Assembly (NCBI GenBank): GCA_000648925.1
Contig: JFHF01000005.1
Location: 62,001 to 126,000 of the forward strand
Reading direction: 5' to 3'
Origin: Caballeronia jiangsuensis
GTDB lineage: Bacteria > Pseudomonadota > Gammaproteobacteria > Burkholderiales > Burkholderiaceae
DNA length: 64,000 bases
Made by a program: the position numbers and the translations under genes. Of this stretch, positions 50,466 through 59,435 are shown piece after piece; within the stretch, counting starts at the first letter, position 1, and the number at the start of each line of letters is the position of its first letter. The notes beneath the pieces were generated by a model. It worked only from the letters and a program-made list of their open reading frames with translations, did not search any database and was not told the origin of the DNA.

Positions 50466-52426
50466 TGAACCGCCGTCGGGTTATCGGTGATTGAATCGTC
50501 GCCAGCGGCATTGCGACCACGGCGGCCAGCGCCGCGCTTCAGATGGACCATGAGAAGCGAGATCGCAGCCGGCGTGATGCCCGAGATACGCGAAGCCTGT
50601 CCGACCGTCTCCGGGCGATGCTGAATCAGCTTCTGGCGGGCCTCAAAGGACAAACCACGGACTTCGTTATAGTCGAGCGCTTCCGGCAGGCGCGTATTTT
50701 CCTGCGCGCCATTTCGCACGATCTCGTCCGCCTGACGATCGATGTAGCCCTGATACTTCACACCGATTTCGATCTGCTCCTTGATCTGCGCGAGCAGGAC
50801 CGGATCATCTGAGAGCGATGTTTCGGGACCGCAGGCGCCATCACGGATAGAGCAAATTCCGTCGTATGAAACTCCGGGCCGTCGCAGGAGATCGGCAAGA
50901 CTGTATTCGTGATCGATCGGCTTACCAAGCAACACGGTCGCCTCTTCCGCCGGGAGAGTCTTCGGATTGACCCACGTAGAACGAAGGCGTTGTGTTTCAC
51001 GTGAAACAGCATCGCGCTTGCGGCTGAAAGCGTCCCAGCGGGCGTCATCGACGACGCCCAATTCGCGTCCGATCTCTGTCAATCGCATATCCGCGTTATC
51101 TTCGCGCAATGACAGGCGGTACTCGGCGCGACTCGTGAACATCCGATACGGCTCTGATACGCCACGCGTGACGAGATCATCGACGAGAACGCCCAGATAC
51201 GCCTGATCGCGACGCGGCGACCACGCTTCTTTCCCTTGAACTTGAAGCCCAGCGTTGATACCCGCCAGCAGGCCCTGCGCGGCGGCTTCTTCGTAGCCGG
51301 TCGTACCGTTGATCTGACCTGCGAAGAACAGCCCGTTGATGGCCTTCGTTTCGAGCGAAGCCTTCAGCGCGCGCGGATCGAAGTAGTCGTATTCGATCGC
51401 GTAGCCAGGTCGCAGGATGTGCGCATGTTCAAGGCCGCGCATCGAGCGAACGAGTTCGAGCTGGACGTCAAAAGGGAGACTCGTGGAAATGCCGTTCGGA
51501 TAGAACTCATTCGTGGTCAACCCTTCGGGCTCCAGGAAGATCTGGTGCGCGTCTTTGGAAGCGAAACGGTGAATCTTGTCCTCGATAGACGGGCAATATC
51601 GCGGCCCGACGCCTTCGATCACGCCCGTGTACATCGGCGAACGATCGAGTCCGGAGCGGATGATGTCGTGCGTTTGAGCGTTCGTATGCGTGACCCAGCA
51701 AGGCAACTGACGCGGATGCTGCTCCACGCGCCCAAGGAACGAGAACACGGGGATCGGATCGAGATCGCCCGGCTGCCCTTCGAGCTTCGAAAAATCGATC
51801 GTCCGGCCATCGATTCTTGGAGGCGTGCCCGTCTTGAGCCGGCCTTGGGGCAGCTTCAGCTCCTTGAGCCGCGCCGAAAGCGACACCGCAGCAGGATCGC
51901 CCGCGCGGCCACCGACGTAGTTGTTCAGCCCGACATGAATCTTTCCGTCGAGGAAGGTGCCTGCAGTAAGCACGACAGCGCGGCCTCGAAAACGGAGCCC
52001 AACTTGCGTCACGGCGCCGATGACGCGATCGCCTTCGACCATCAAATCGTCGACCGCTTGCTGAAACAGCCACAAATTGGGCTGATTTTCGAGCCGATGT
52101 CGGATCGCCTGCTTGTACAGCAAACGATCCGCCTGTGCGCGCGTCGCCCGCACGGCCGGCCCCTTCGACGAGTTGAGAATCCGGAACTGAATCCCCGATT
52201 CGTCCGTCGCCGCTGCCATTGCCCCGCCGAGCGCGTCGACTTCCTTGACGAGATGGCCCTTGCCGATCCCGCCGATCGACGGATTGCAGCTCATCTGCCC
52301 CAACGTCTCGATGTTGTGGGTCAAAAGAAGCGTCTTACAGCCCATGCGTGCGGAGGCGAGCGCCGCTTCTGTGCCTGCGTGACCGCCGCCAACGACGATC
52401 ACATCAAATTCTGTGGGATAAAGCAT
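50462..52426 (-). CDS. mnmG: tRNA uridine-5-carboxymethylaminomethyl modification enzyme MnmG (GidA)
   Basis: FAD- and NADH-dependent subunit that, with MnmE, adds the carboxymethylaminomethyl group to U34 of certain tRNAs. The 654-residue product has the FAD motif [21 protein letters not shown], the GidA signature [36 protein letters not shown] and the second FAD-binding segment [24 protein letters not shown] 52426 ([15 protein letters not shown]) is preferred over the frame extension to 52450. The gene contains a perfect parS site at 50993-51008 within its coding region. Confidence 0.97.
   Translation of the reverse strand: MLYPTEFDVIVVGGGHAGTEAALASARMGCKTLLLTHNIETLGQMSCNPSIGGIGKGHLVKEVDALGGAMAAATDESGIQFRILNSSKGPAVRATRAQADRLLYKQAIRHRLENQPNLWLFQQAVDDLMVEGDRVIGAVTQVGLRFRGRAVVLTAGTFLDGKIHVGLNNYVGGRAGDPAAVSLSARLKELKLPQGRLKTGTPPRIDGRTIDFSKLEGQPGDLDPIPVFSFLGRVEQHPRQLPCWVTHTNAQTHDIIRSGLDRSPMYTGVIEGVGPRYCPSIEDKIHRFASKDAHQIFLEPEGLTTNEFYPNGISTSLPFDVQLELVRSMRGLEHAHILRPGYAIEYDYFDPRALKASLETKAINGLFFAGQINGTTGYEEAAAQGLLAGINAGLQVQGKEAWSPRRDQAYLGVLVDDLVTRGVSEPYRMFTSRAEYRLSLREDNADMRLTEIGRELGVVDDARWDAFSRKRDAVSRETQRLRSTWVNPKTLPAEEATVLLGKPIDHEYSLADLLRRPGVSYDGICSIRDGACGPETSLSDDPVLLAQIKEQIEIGVKYQGYIDRQADEIVRNGAQENTRLPEALDYNEVRGLSFEARQKLIQHRPETVGQASRISGITPAAISLLMVHLKRGAGRRGRNAAGDDSITDNPTAVQ
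50993..51008. promoter_or_regulatory. parS centromere site 1 (perfect 16-bp palindrome), inside mnmG
   Basis: TGTTTCACGTGAAACA, an exact match to the canonical chromosomal ParB-binding site. It is inside the mnmG coding sequence, about 1.3 kb from the parA start. Sites of this kind nucleate ParB spreading near oriC. Because secondary replicons of Burkholderia use different parS sequences, this also supports a primary-chromosome location. Confidence 0.93.
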
Positions 52427-52524
52427 TGGGATCTCGTGTGCGAACGACACGAACCTGGGAGAGAGAATAACTTTGAATTATAACGGCTTCTTCTCTGCCT
52501 CGAATTCGACCGATCGGCCGAAGA

Positions 52525-52563
52525 CGAAAAAAAGGCGTGTTTCACGTGAAACACGCCTTTTGA
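52525..52563 (-). terminator. terminator of livF built around parS site 2
   Basis: The parS palindrome is extended on both sides (AAAGGCG before and CGCCTTT after), giving a 15-bp-arm perfect inverted repeat at 52531-52560, followed on the minus strand by a run of seven T. It lies 24 bp after the livF stop, so it has all parts of an intrinsic terminator for the liv operon. Confidence 0.85.
52538..52553. promoter_or_regulatory. parS centromere site 2 (perfect), intergenic between livF and mnmG
   Basis: TGTTTCACGTGAAACA, identical to site 1, 1.5 kb further from parA. It is the central part of the terminator-like inverted repeat at 52531-52560. Confidence 0.93.
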
Positions 52564-52583
52564 TGGCACTGCAAGCGTCGCGC

Positions 52584-53354
52584 TTACGCGACTTTTTTCG
52601 TCAAACCGAGATAGGTTTCAATGACTTGTGGATTGTGTTGAAGCGCGTCTGCGTTTCCTTCGAGCGCGAACTCACCCGTCTCAAGCACGTAGCCATAATC
52701 GGAAATCTGCAAGGCAGCGCGTGCGTTTTGCTCGATCAACAGCGTCGCGACGCCCGTTTGACGAAGGGCGCTGATGATGTGAAAAATCTCTTTCACGATC
52801 AGCGGCGCAAGTCCGAGGCTCGGCTCATCGAGCATGAGAAGCTGCGGCTTGCCCATCAACGCACGGCCCACCGCCAACATTTGCCTCTCCCCGCCCGACA
52901 ACGTCCCGGCCGCCTGTTTCCTCCGTTCCTTCAGCCGCGGAAAAAGCTCGAACACGTGATCGAGTTGGTCGAGAAAGTTACGCTCGCCCGCCCGCTTGCG
53001 TCGATATGCACCGAGCACCAGATTGTCTTCAACCGTCATCGTCGCGAACAACTCGCGCTTTTCCGGCACCAGACACATTCCACGTGAAACACGACGTTCA
53101 ATCGCCAAGGCTGAGACATCTTCGGCGAGATATCGCACGACGCCCTTGGCATGCCCCGTTTGCGGTAACGCGCCCATGATCGCGTTAAGAAGCGTCGACT
53201 TACCTGCGCCGTTCGGCCCGATCACGGAAACGATCTGCCCCGGACCGACGGTAAGCTTGCCATCGTGCAACGCCTCGACCTTGCCATAACGCACCGACAA
53301 GCCGTCGACCTGCAAAATCGGATTTCCGACCGTATTCGATTCCTTCGCCATCAT
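52584..53354 (-). CDS. livF: branched-chain amino acid ABC transporter ATPase LivF (system 1)
   Basis: One of the two ATPases that power the high-affinity transporter. The 256-residue product has Walker A GPNGAGKSTLLNAIMG (about 45-60), Q-loop/LVPEKRELFATMTVEDNL, signature GTLSGGERQMLAVGRALMG and Walker B LLMLDEPSLGLAP. The two adjacent ATG codons overlap the end of livM-G by 4 bp, so translation is coupled. Last gene of a five-gene leftward operon (binding protein, binding protein, livH, livM-G, livF). Confidence 0.96.
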   Translation of the reverse strand: MMAKESNTVGNPILQVDGLSVRYGKVEALHDGKLTVGPGQIVSVIGPNGAGKSTLLNAIMGALPQTGHAKGVVRYLAEDVSALAIERRVSRGMCLVPEKRELFATMTVEDNLVLGAYRRKRAGERNFLDQLDHVFELFPRLKERRKQAAGTLSGGERQMLAVGRALMGKPQLLMLDEPSLGLAPLIVKEIFHIISALRQTGVATLLIEQNARAALQISDYGYVLETGEFALEGNADALQHNPQVIETYLGLTKKVA

Positions 53355-55123
53355 TCCACTCCGCCCAGATACGCTTCGAGAACCGCCGGATCTTTTTGGA
53401 CTTCCGTCGGCAAGCCTTCCGCGATCTTCGTTCCAAATTCCATCACGACGAGCCGATCAGTCAAATTCATCACGAAGTCCATGTCGTGTTCGACCAGAAG
53501 AATGCTCATTCCCTCGGCGCGCAGCTTCCGCAGCAACTCGGCCAATTGCACCTTTTCTTGATAACGCAGACCCGCCGCAGGTTCGTCGAGCAACAGAAGA
53601 GTCGGATCGCAGCACAGCGCCCGGGCGATTTCGAGAATCCGCTGCTGACCGAGCGCCAGGCTGCCGGCCTCACTGTAGATATGCTTCTCCAGACCCACGC
53701 GCTTGATCTGCTTCGCAGCTTCGGACATCAAGCGCGCTTCCTCGGCCGCATTCAATCGCACGACACTGCGCCAGACTCCGGTGTTGCCGCGCAAATGCGC
53801 ACCGATTGCGACGTTCTCCAGCACCGTCATCCCCGGGAGCATCTTGACGTGCTGGAACGTCCGCCCAATGCCGCGTTTGACGATTTCACGTGAAGTGAGC
53901 TTTTCGATGCGCTCCCCGTGAAAACTGATCGCCCCGCTCGTGGCCTGAAGCACGCCCGTCACGAGATTGAAGGTCGTGGATTTTCCCGCACCATTTGGGC
54001 CGATCAAGCCGATGATCTCGCCCGCCTTTACTTCGAAGCTCACATCGTTGACCGCGACGAGTCCGCCGAACTGCTTGCGCGCTTTTTCGACAACGAGCAA
54101 GCGCTCACCCGCGTTCGGCTTGCTGCGCTGCGGCAAAACATCGCCATGATCCGGGACGTGCGCACGCGGCCCGCGCGGGAAAAGGCGAGCCACGAACGGC
54201 CAGACGCCCTGTCGCGCGTATTGCAGCAGCAGCACCATCAAGACGCCGAAAACGATAACCTCGAAATTGCCGTTCGCGCCGAGCAGCTTGGGCAGAAGCG
54301 TCTGAAGATAGTCCTGCAGAACGGTGAGGATCGTCGCGCCGAGAATCGCACCCCAGACATGCGAGACGCCGCCGACCACCGCCATGAACAGGAATTCGAT
54401 GCCGTGATTCAGTCCGAACGGCGTCGGATTCACCGCGCGCTGCAAATGGGCGTACAGGAAGCCGGAAATGGCCGCGAGAACCGCTGCGTAGACGAAGATG
54501 ACGACGCGCATCCAAGCGGTGTTGATGCCCATCGCTTCGGCCATCGTGCCGCCGCCTCGCAGCGCGCGGATCGCACGCCCCGGACGGCTATTAAGCAGAT
54601 TCTGAACAGAAATCACCGCGAGCAATACCACGACCCAGATCAGGTAATAGATGCTGCGGCCCGATTCGAGCTCCCAGCCGAACACGTTGAGCACGGGAAT
54701 ACCGTTGATGCCGTCGTACTTGCCCAGCAGTTCCATGTTGCCGAACAGATAAAACAACGACAGCCCCCACGCGATCGTCCCGAGCGGCAGGAAGTGCCCG
54801 GAGAGGCGCATCGTGATGAGGCCGAGCAATAGCGCGATGAACGCCGTCAGCACGACGCCCGCGATCAGCGCGAGCCACGGCGAGACACCGTATCGCGTCG
54901 TCAGGAAGGCCGTCGCATACGCGCCTACGCCGACGAACGCAGCCTGCCCGAAGCTCGTCATCCCGCCGATGCCGGTCAGCAGCACGAGTCCGATCGCGAC
55001 GATCGAATACAGGCCGATGTAGTTCAGCAGCGTGATCCAGTACTCGGGCACGGCGACCGGCCGAGGCAGGATCGGCAGCGCGAAGACGATCAACAAAAAG
55101 ATCCAAAAAGAACGGAATTTCAT
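53351..55123 (-). CDS. LivM-LivG fusion: permease joined to ATPase (system 1)
   Basis: A 590-residue protein. Residues 1-320 form a LivM-type permease with eight or nine helices (ending LLQYARQGVWPFVARLFP), then a linker (PRGPRAHVPDHGDVLPQR...), and residues about 345-590 are a LivG-type ATPase: GPNGAGKSTTFNLVTG, GIGRTFQHVKMLPGMTVLEN, LALGQQRILEIARALCCDP and LLLLDEPAAGL. No stop or frameshift separates the two halves. In the second transporter of this window they are separate genes. ATG 55123 has AGGAG seven bases upstream and lies 4 bp after livH. Confidence 0.93.
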   Translation of the reverse strand: MKFRSFWIFLLIVFALPILPRPVAVPEYWITLLNYIGLYSIVAIGLVLLTGIGGMTSFGQAAFVGVGAYATAFLTTRYGVSPWLALIAGVVLTAFIALLLGLITMRLSGHFLPLGTIAWGLSLFYLFGNMELLGKYDGINGIPVLNVFGWELESGRSIYYLIWVVVLLAVISVQNLLNSRPGRAIRALRGGGTMAEAMGINTAWMRVVIFVYAAVLAAISGFLYAHLQRAVNPTPFGLNHGIEFLFMAVVGGVSHVWGAILGATILTVLQDYLQTLLPKLLGANGNFEVIVFGVLMVLLLQYARQGVWPFVARLFPRGPRAHVPDHGDVLPQRSKPNAGERLLVVEKARKQFGGLVAVNDVSFEVKAGEIIGLIGPNGAGKSTTFNLVTGVLQATSGAISFHGERIEKLTSREIVKRGIGRTFQHVKMLPGMTVLENVAIGAHLRGNTGVWRSVVRLNAAEEARLMSEAAKQIKRVGLEKHIYSEAGSLALGQQRILEIARALCCDPTLLLLDEPAAGLRYQEKVQLAELLRKLRAEGMSILLVEHDMDFVMNLTDRLVVMEFGTKIAEGLPTEVQKDPAVLEAYLGGVE

Positions 55124-55127
55124 CGGC

Positions 55128-56183
55128 TTACTCCTCGTCCTCATCCGAATGCGGGCTTGCCAGGCTGCGCCACAGCAAAACCGGAATAATCAACGTGAAG
55201 ACGATCACCTCCTTGTACGCGCTCGCCCAGAACGACGAATACGATTCGAGCAGACCCACAAGCAGCGAGCCCGCAGCCGCGAGCGGATAGCTCACCAGAC
55301 CGCCGACGATGGCGCCGACGAAGCCCTTCAGGCCGATCAGAAAGCCGGAGTCGTAGTAGATGGTCGTAATCGGCGCCACGAGCACGCCGCACAGCGCGCC
55401 CAGGCCGGCCGCGAGCGTGAACGCGAGGCGGCCTGCCTGCGTTGTGCCGATGCCCACGAGCCGCGCGCCCAGACGGTTCACCGACGTCGCGCGCAAGGCC
55501 TTCCCGGAAATCGACCGATCGAAGTAGAAGTACAACGCAGCGATCAACACCACCGCCGTGCCGACGACCCACAAGCTCTGTCCGGAAATCGACACGCTGC
55601 CGAGATTGAACGTGGCGTCCGAAAACGCCGTCGTACGCGAGCCTTCCGCGCCGAACATCACAAGCCCGAGGCCGACCATCGCGAAGTGCACCGCCACCGC
55701 CACGATCAGCAGCAGAAGCGTGCTCGCCTCCGCGATCGGCTCATACGCGAGGCGATAGACGAACGGTCCCATCGGCACGACGATCAGAAGCGTCAGCGCG
55801 ATCTGCACGATCATCGGCAGAGGCTGTGCGAAGGCCGCCTGCGTGATTCCCCAGACCGCGACGGGAAACAGCAGATACTTGCCCGCCAGCACGGCGAGCA
55901 GGCGCCCGATCTGGTGATATCGCGCAGGATGCCGAACGATACCAGCGAGTTCCGCGACGAAGCAGCCGACGCCCATCGCGATAAGCAAGTAGCAGGTCGC
56001 GGGCAGCTTCTGCGTTTGCAGCGCGGCCAGCGTGAGCGCGCCATACGCGACAAACTCGCCCTGCGGAATGAAAATGACGCGCGTCACTGAGAACACGAGC
56101 ACCAGAGCGAGCGCGAGCAAGGCGTAGATCGCGCCCGTGGTGATCCCGTCCTGCGCGAGGATCGCCGCAATCGATAAGTCCAT
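55128..56183 (-). CDS. livH: branched-chain amino acid ABC transporter permease LivH (system 1)
   Basis: A 351-residue inner-membrane permease with about nine helices. The N-terminal [37 protein letters not shown] and the later [22 protein letters not shown]...[17 protein letters not shown] match the LivH family. It is longer than usual (about 300) because of a central insertion (about 65-120). Partner of the LivM domain of the downstream fusion protein. AGAGGAAG precedes the ATG. Confidence 0.92.
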   Translation of the reverse strand: MDLSIAAILAQDGITTGAIYALLALALVLVFSVTRVIFIPQGEFVAYGALTLAALQTQKLPATCYLLIAMGVGCFVAELAGIVRHPARYHQIGRLLAVLAGKYLLFPVAVWGITQAAFAQPLPMIVQIALTLLIVVPMGPFVYRLAYEPIAEASTLLLLIVAVAVHFAMVGLGLVMFGAEGSRTTAFSDATFNLGSVSISGQSLWVVGTAVVLIAALYFYFDRSISGKALRATSVNRLGARLVGIGTTQAGRLAFTLAAGLGALCGVLVAPITTIYYDSGFLIGLKGFVGAIVGGLVSYPLAAAGSLLVGLLESYSSFWASAYKEVIVFTLIIPVLLWRSLASPHSDEDEE

Positions 56184-56329
56184 ACTTCCTCTTCAAAGCT
56201 TCTTTTGAAACAGGCGCCTCAATAACAGCCGCCGGAACATGGTCAAAGCGGCGCGCCGTTGCCGGTGCGCCGCTCGTTCATCTCGAAATCAAGAAACAAG
56301 AACGCGCGATGAGGCGCGTCCCCTGACGC

Positions 56330-57502
56330 TCAGTCGTTCAGCAATTTCCACTTGCCGTCGACGATCTGCACCATCACGCGCGCGCGATTGTCGAAGCCGT
56401 TGTGATCGGTCGGCGTCATGTTCATGATGCCGTGCGACACCGGCAGATCCTTCAGGTTTTCCAGCGCCGCGCGCAGCGCTTCGCGGAATTCCGGCGTGCC
56501 CGGCTGGCCCTTCTTCAGCGCCTCGGGAATCGCGCGCTGGAGCATCTGGCCCGCATCCCATGCATGGCCGCCGAAGGTCGACAGCGAGCCCGCGCCGTAC
56601 GCCTTCTCATACGCTTCCTTGTAGGCGGCCGACGACTTTTTCACCGGATTGCCGTCCGGCAACTGCTCGGTCACGAGCACGGGACCCGCGGGCAGAATCT
56701 CGCCCTCGCAGTCCTTGCCGCAGACGCGCAGGAAGTCGTTGTTAGCGACGCCGTGCGTCTGATAGACCTTGCCCTTGTAACCGCGCTCCTTGAGCGCCTT
56801 CGCCGGCAGCGCGGACGGCGTGCCCGCACCCGCGATCAGCACCGCGTCCGGGTTCGCGCCCATCGTCTTCAGGACCTGGCCGGTCACGGACGTGTCCGTG
56901 CGGTTATAGCGCTCGTTCGTGACGATCTTCAGCTTGTGCGCCGCCGCCGCCGTGTTGAACACGTTGTACCAGCCGTCGCCGTAGGCATCCGCGAAGCCGA
57001 TGAAACCCACCGTCTTCACGCCGTGCTTCTCCATGTAGCTCGCGATTGCATCGGCCATCAGCGCGTCGTTTTGCGGCGTCTTGAAGACCCACGACTTCTT
57101 CGCGTCCATCGGCGCGATGATCGCTGCGGACGCGGCCATCGAAATCATCGGCGTTTTGCCGGCGGCGGCCGCATCGATCATCGCGAGCGAATTCGGCGTC
57201 ACAGTCGAGCCGACGATCGCATCGACGTGATCTTCGTCGATCAGCTTGCGCGTGTTCTGCACGGCGCGGCTCGTGTCGGAACCGTCATCGAGCACGATGT
57301 ATTCGACCGATTTCCCGCCGATTTCCTTCGGCAGCAGCGCGACGGTATTTTTCTCGGGAATCCCGAGCGATGCGGCCGGTCCCGTTGCCGAGAGCGTCAC
57401 GCCGATCTTCACCTGAGCGAACGCCGCGCCCGATCCTGCGAGCACGCTGCCCGCGATGGCGAGCGCGATGCCCGTCCTGATCCATGCCTTCTTCGTTTTC
57501 AT
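56330..57502 (-). CDS. branched-chain amino acid ABC transporter substrate-binding protein A (system 1)
   Basis: A 390-residue periplasmic receptor with signal peptide ending GAAFA (about residue 29). The mature part begins VKIGVTLSATGPAASLGIPEKN. Four cysteines include a VCGKDCEG pair that probably forms a disulfide. It belongs to the LivK-like family, possibly with a wider substrate range (aromatic or dicarboxylic amino acids are seen in such clusters). The next gene upstream is a close paralogue, with about three quarters of residues alike by eye. GGAGA precedes the ATG. It is 147 bp upstream of livH. Confidence 0.92.
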   Translation of the reverse strand: MKTKKAWIRTGIALAIAGSVLAGSGAAFAQVKIGVTLSATGPAASLGIPEKNTVALLPKEIGGKSVEYIVLDDGSDTSRAVQNTRKLIDEDHVDAIVGSTVTPNSLAMIDAAAAGKTPMISMAASAAIIAPMDAKKSWVFKTPQNDALMADAIASYMEKHGVKTVGFIGFADAYGDGWYNVFNTAAAAHKLKIVTNERYNRTDTSVTGQVLKTMGANPDAVLIAGAGTPSALPAKALKERGYKGKVYQTHGVANNDFLRVCGKDCEGEILPAGPVLVTEQLPDGNPVKKSSAAYKEAYEKAYGAGSLSTFGGHAWDAGQMLQRAIPEALKKGQPGTPEFREALRAALENLKDLPVSHGIMNMTPTDHNGFDNRARVMVQIVDGKWKLLND

Positions 57503-57714
57503 TGCTTGTCTCCAAACGCGACTTGCGGTTCACGCACCCCTGCGGTGCGCTGCTGCGAGTTGTTATCGATGCTGCTTCCCTGGGCTAACCAAAGAGCCGC
57601 CCCAATCTATTTACCGCGTTACTGCGTGCCAAGGCTGGTTTTCCCTGACCGTTGCGCCGTTGCGATCGAGGCTTCGCGCCCTCTTCTTCGCTTCGGGTTC
57701 TTACTGCACGGCAC

Positions 57715-57750
57715 AGAAAAAAAGGCGCGTTGTATTGCTAACGCGCCTTT
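57715..57750 (-). terminator. terminator after substrate-binding protein B
   Basis: Stem AAAGGCGCGTT/AACGCGCCTTT (57721-57731 and 57740-57750) is followed on the minus strand by seven T. It lies between the two paralogous binding-protein genes, so gene B may be expressed as a separate unit from gene A and livHMGF, or read through only partly. Confidence 0.85.
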
Positions 57751-57780
57751 GTTCTCCGAATCGTTTCACATGCGAATGCG

Positions 57781-58959
57781 TCAGTTGCCCGAGAGCTTCC
57801 ACTTGCCGCCGACGATCTCCACCATCACGCGCGCGCGCTGGTCCAGTCCGGAGTGATCGTTGGGGCTCATGTTGAAGATGCCGTGCGATGCGGGCAGATT
57901 CTTCGTCTCTTCGATAGCCGCGCGCAGCGCTTCGCGGAACGCCGGCGTGCCCGGCTGGCCCTTCTTCAATGCGACGGGAATCGCGCGCTGCAGAATGAGG
58001 CCCGCGTCCCACGCGTGCCCGCCGAACGTCGACACTGAACCCGCACCGTATGCGCCTTCATAGGCCTTCTTGTACGTGAGCGCGGCCTGCTTCACGGGAT
58101 TGCTGTCGGGCAACTGCTCCGCGACGAGCAACGGACCAGCGGGCAGGAACGTGCCTTCGCAATCCTTGCCGCACACGCGCAGGAAGTCGTTATTGGCGAC
58201 GCCGTGCGTCTGATAGATCTTGCCCTTGTAGCCGCGCTCCTTGAGCGTTTTCTGCGGTAGCGCGGCCGGCGTGCCTGCACCCGCGATGAGCACAGCGTCC
58301 GCGTTCTGCGACATCATCTTGAGCACCTGACCTGTCACCGACGCATCGTTGCGCGCAAAGCGCTCGTTCGCGACGATCTTCAGCTTCGCCAGATCGGCGG
58401 CTTTCGAGAATTCCTTGAACCAGCTCTCGCCGTAAGCGTCGGAAAAGCCGATGAACGCGACCGTCTTCACGCCGTGATTCGACATGTGTTGCGCGATCGC
58501 GGTGGCCATCAAAATGTCGTTCTGCGGTGTCTTGAAGACCCACGCGCGCTTGCTGTCCATCGGTTCGACGATGCTCGCGGCCGCGGCCATCGAAATCATC
58601 GGCGTGTGCGTTTCGGAGGCGATGTCGATCATCGCGAGCGAATTCGGGACGACGGTCGAACCGACGAGCGCATCGACGTGATCTTCGCTCGTCAGCTTGC
58701 GCGCGTTCTTCACGGCCTGGGTGGAATCGGTGGCGTCGTCGAGAACGATGTATTCCACCTTCTGCCCGGCGATTTCCTTCGGCAACAATGCGACGGTGTT
58801 CTTTTCCGGAATGCCGAGCGAAGCCGCCGGGCCCGTCGCCGAGACCGTCACGCCGATTTTCACGTCCGCCAAAACGGGATTGCTGAATGCCGCCGAGAAA
58901 CTAATGGAAATTGCCGCGACGGCCATTGCGACCGCCTTGCCGCGTAAAGCCAACTTCAT
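57781..58959 (-). CDS. branched-chain amino acid ABC transporter substrate-binding protein B (paralogue of A)
   Basis: A 392-residue periplasmic receptor with signal peptide ending NPVLA (about residue 31). The mature protein begins VKIGVTVSATGPAASLGIPEKN and keeps the VCGKDCEG motif. It is a tandem duplicate of protein A: nearly every motif is shared, while the segments 115-135 and 165-195 differ most. These segments sit in the ligand-cleft half of the fold, so the paralogues may differ in ligand preference. Weak ribosome binding site. It has its own terminator, so expression can differ from that of A. Confidence 0.92.
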   Translation of the reverse strand: MKLALRGKAVAMAVAAISISFSAAFSNPVLADVKIGVTVSATGPAASLGIPEKNTVALLPKEIAGQKVEYIVLDDATDSTQAVKNARKLTSEDHVDALVGSTVVPNSLAMIDIASETHTPMISMAAAASIVEPMDSKRAWVFKTPQNDILMATAIAQHMSNHGVKTVAFIGFSDAYGESWFKEFSKAADLAKLKIVANERFARNDASVTGQVLKMMSQNADAVLIAGAGTPAALPQKTLKERGYKGKIYQTHGVANNDFLRVCGKDCEGTFLPAGPLLVAEQLPDSNPVKQAALTYKKAYEGAYGAGSVSTFGGHAWDAGLILQRAIPVALKKGQPGTPAFREALRAAIEETKNLPASHGIFNMSPNDHSGLDQRARVMVEIVGGKWKLSGN

Positions 58960-59435
58960 TGATTTGCGCCCCGTAAATCAGTTTTCTGCGTGGAGAATTG
59001 CCTGCGAATATGCCGCTGATTCGCGTCCGCCGCGAATCACCGACCATTGGGTCGGGAAATGCAGTTTAGCGGACGAAACCACCGCGCAGCAAGCGTTTTG
59101 AAGGGTTTAGCGTGCGCTGGAAACCCCGGGAAAACCCGCGTTAAAATCAATCGCGGGATTTTATTCGTATTATCGATGGGGAATAAAAAAAGCGCTGTTG
59201 GAATCATCCAACAGCGCTTTTCGGTCGGGCACTTTGTGCCTCATGTCTCCTCGTTCTCCACCTCAAAAAATCTGGGTGCAACAGAACTAGGACGCATATT
59301 AAAGAACGCAACAGTATGCGACAACCTAGCATTTACCCTAGTGGTGCATAAAAGCACCTCAAAAGGGCGTATTTCTTGCAATACAGCGGTCTTCTCGCAA
59401 GTGCCCGATTCGTTCGTATTTCCAACTAAATCGGG
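58960..59435. other. intergenic region between binding protein B and livM of system 2
   Basis: About 475 bp, notably AT-rich. It contains a strong bidirectional terminator (59186-59223), and on the minus strand a promoter-like pair (TTGTCG and TAATAT, 17 bp apart, near 59290-59330) followed by a GAGGAGAC ribosome binding site and a 24-codon frame (59244-59170) that runs through the terminator stem. The remainder (58960-59170) must hold the promoter of gene B. Confidence 0.5.
59186..59223. terminator. bidirectional terminator upstream of binding protein B
   Basis: A 14-bp stem AAAGCGCTGTTGGA/TCCAACAGCGCTTT with a 4-base loop, flanked by A-rich sequence left and T on the right. It probably ends the leftward livGF...livHM transcript. 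Confidence 0.88.

Noticed and set aside
53882..53897. GATTTCACGTGAAGTG resembling parS in the LivM-LivG gene
   Set aside because: Only the core matches: five of sixteen positions differ, in both arms, so ParB binding is unlikely.
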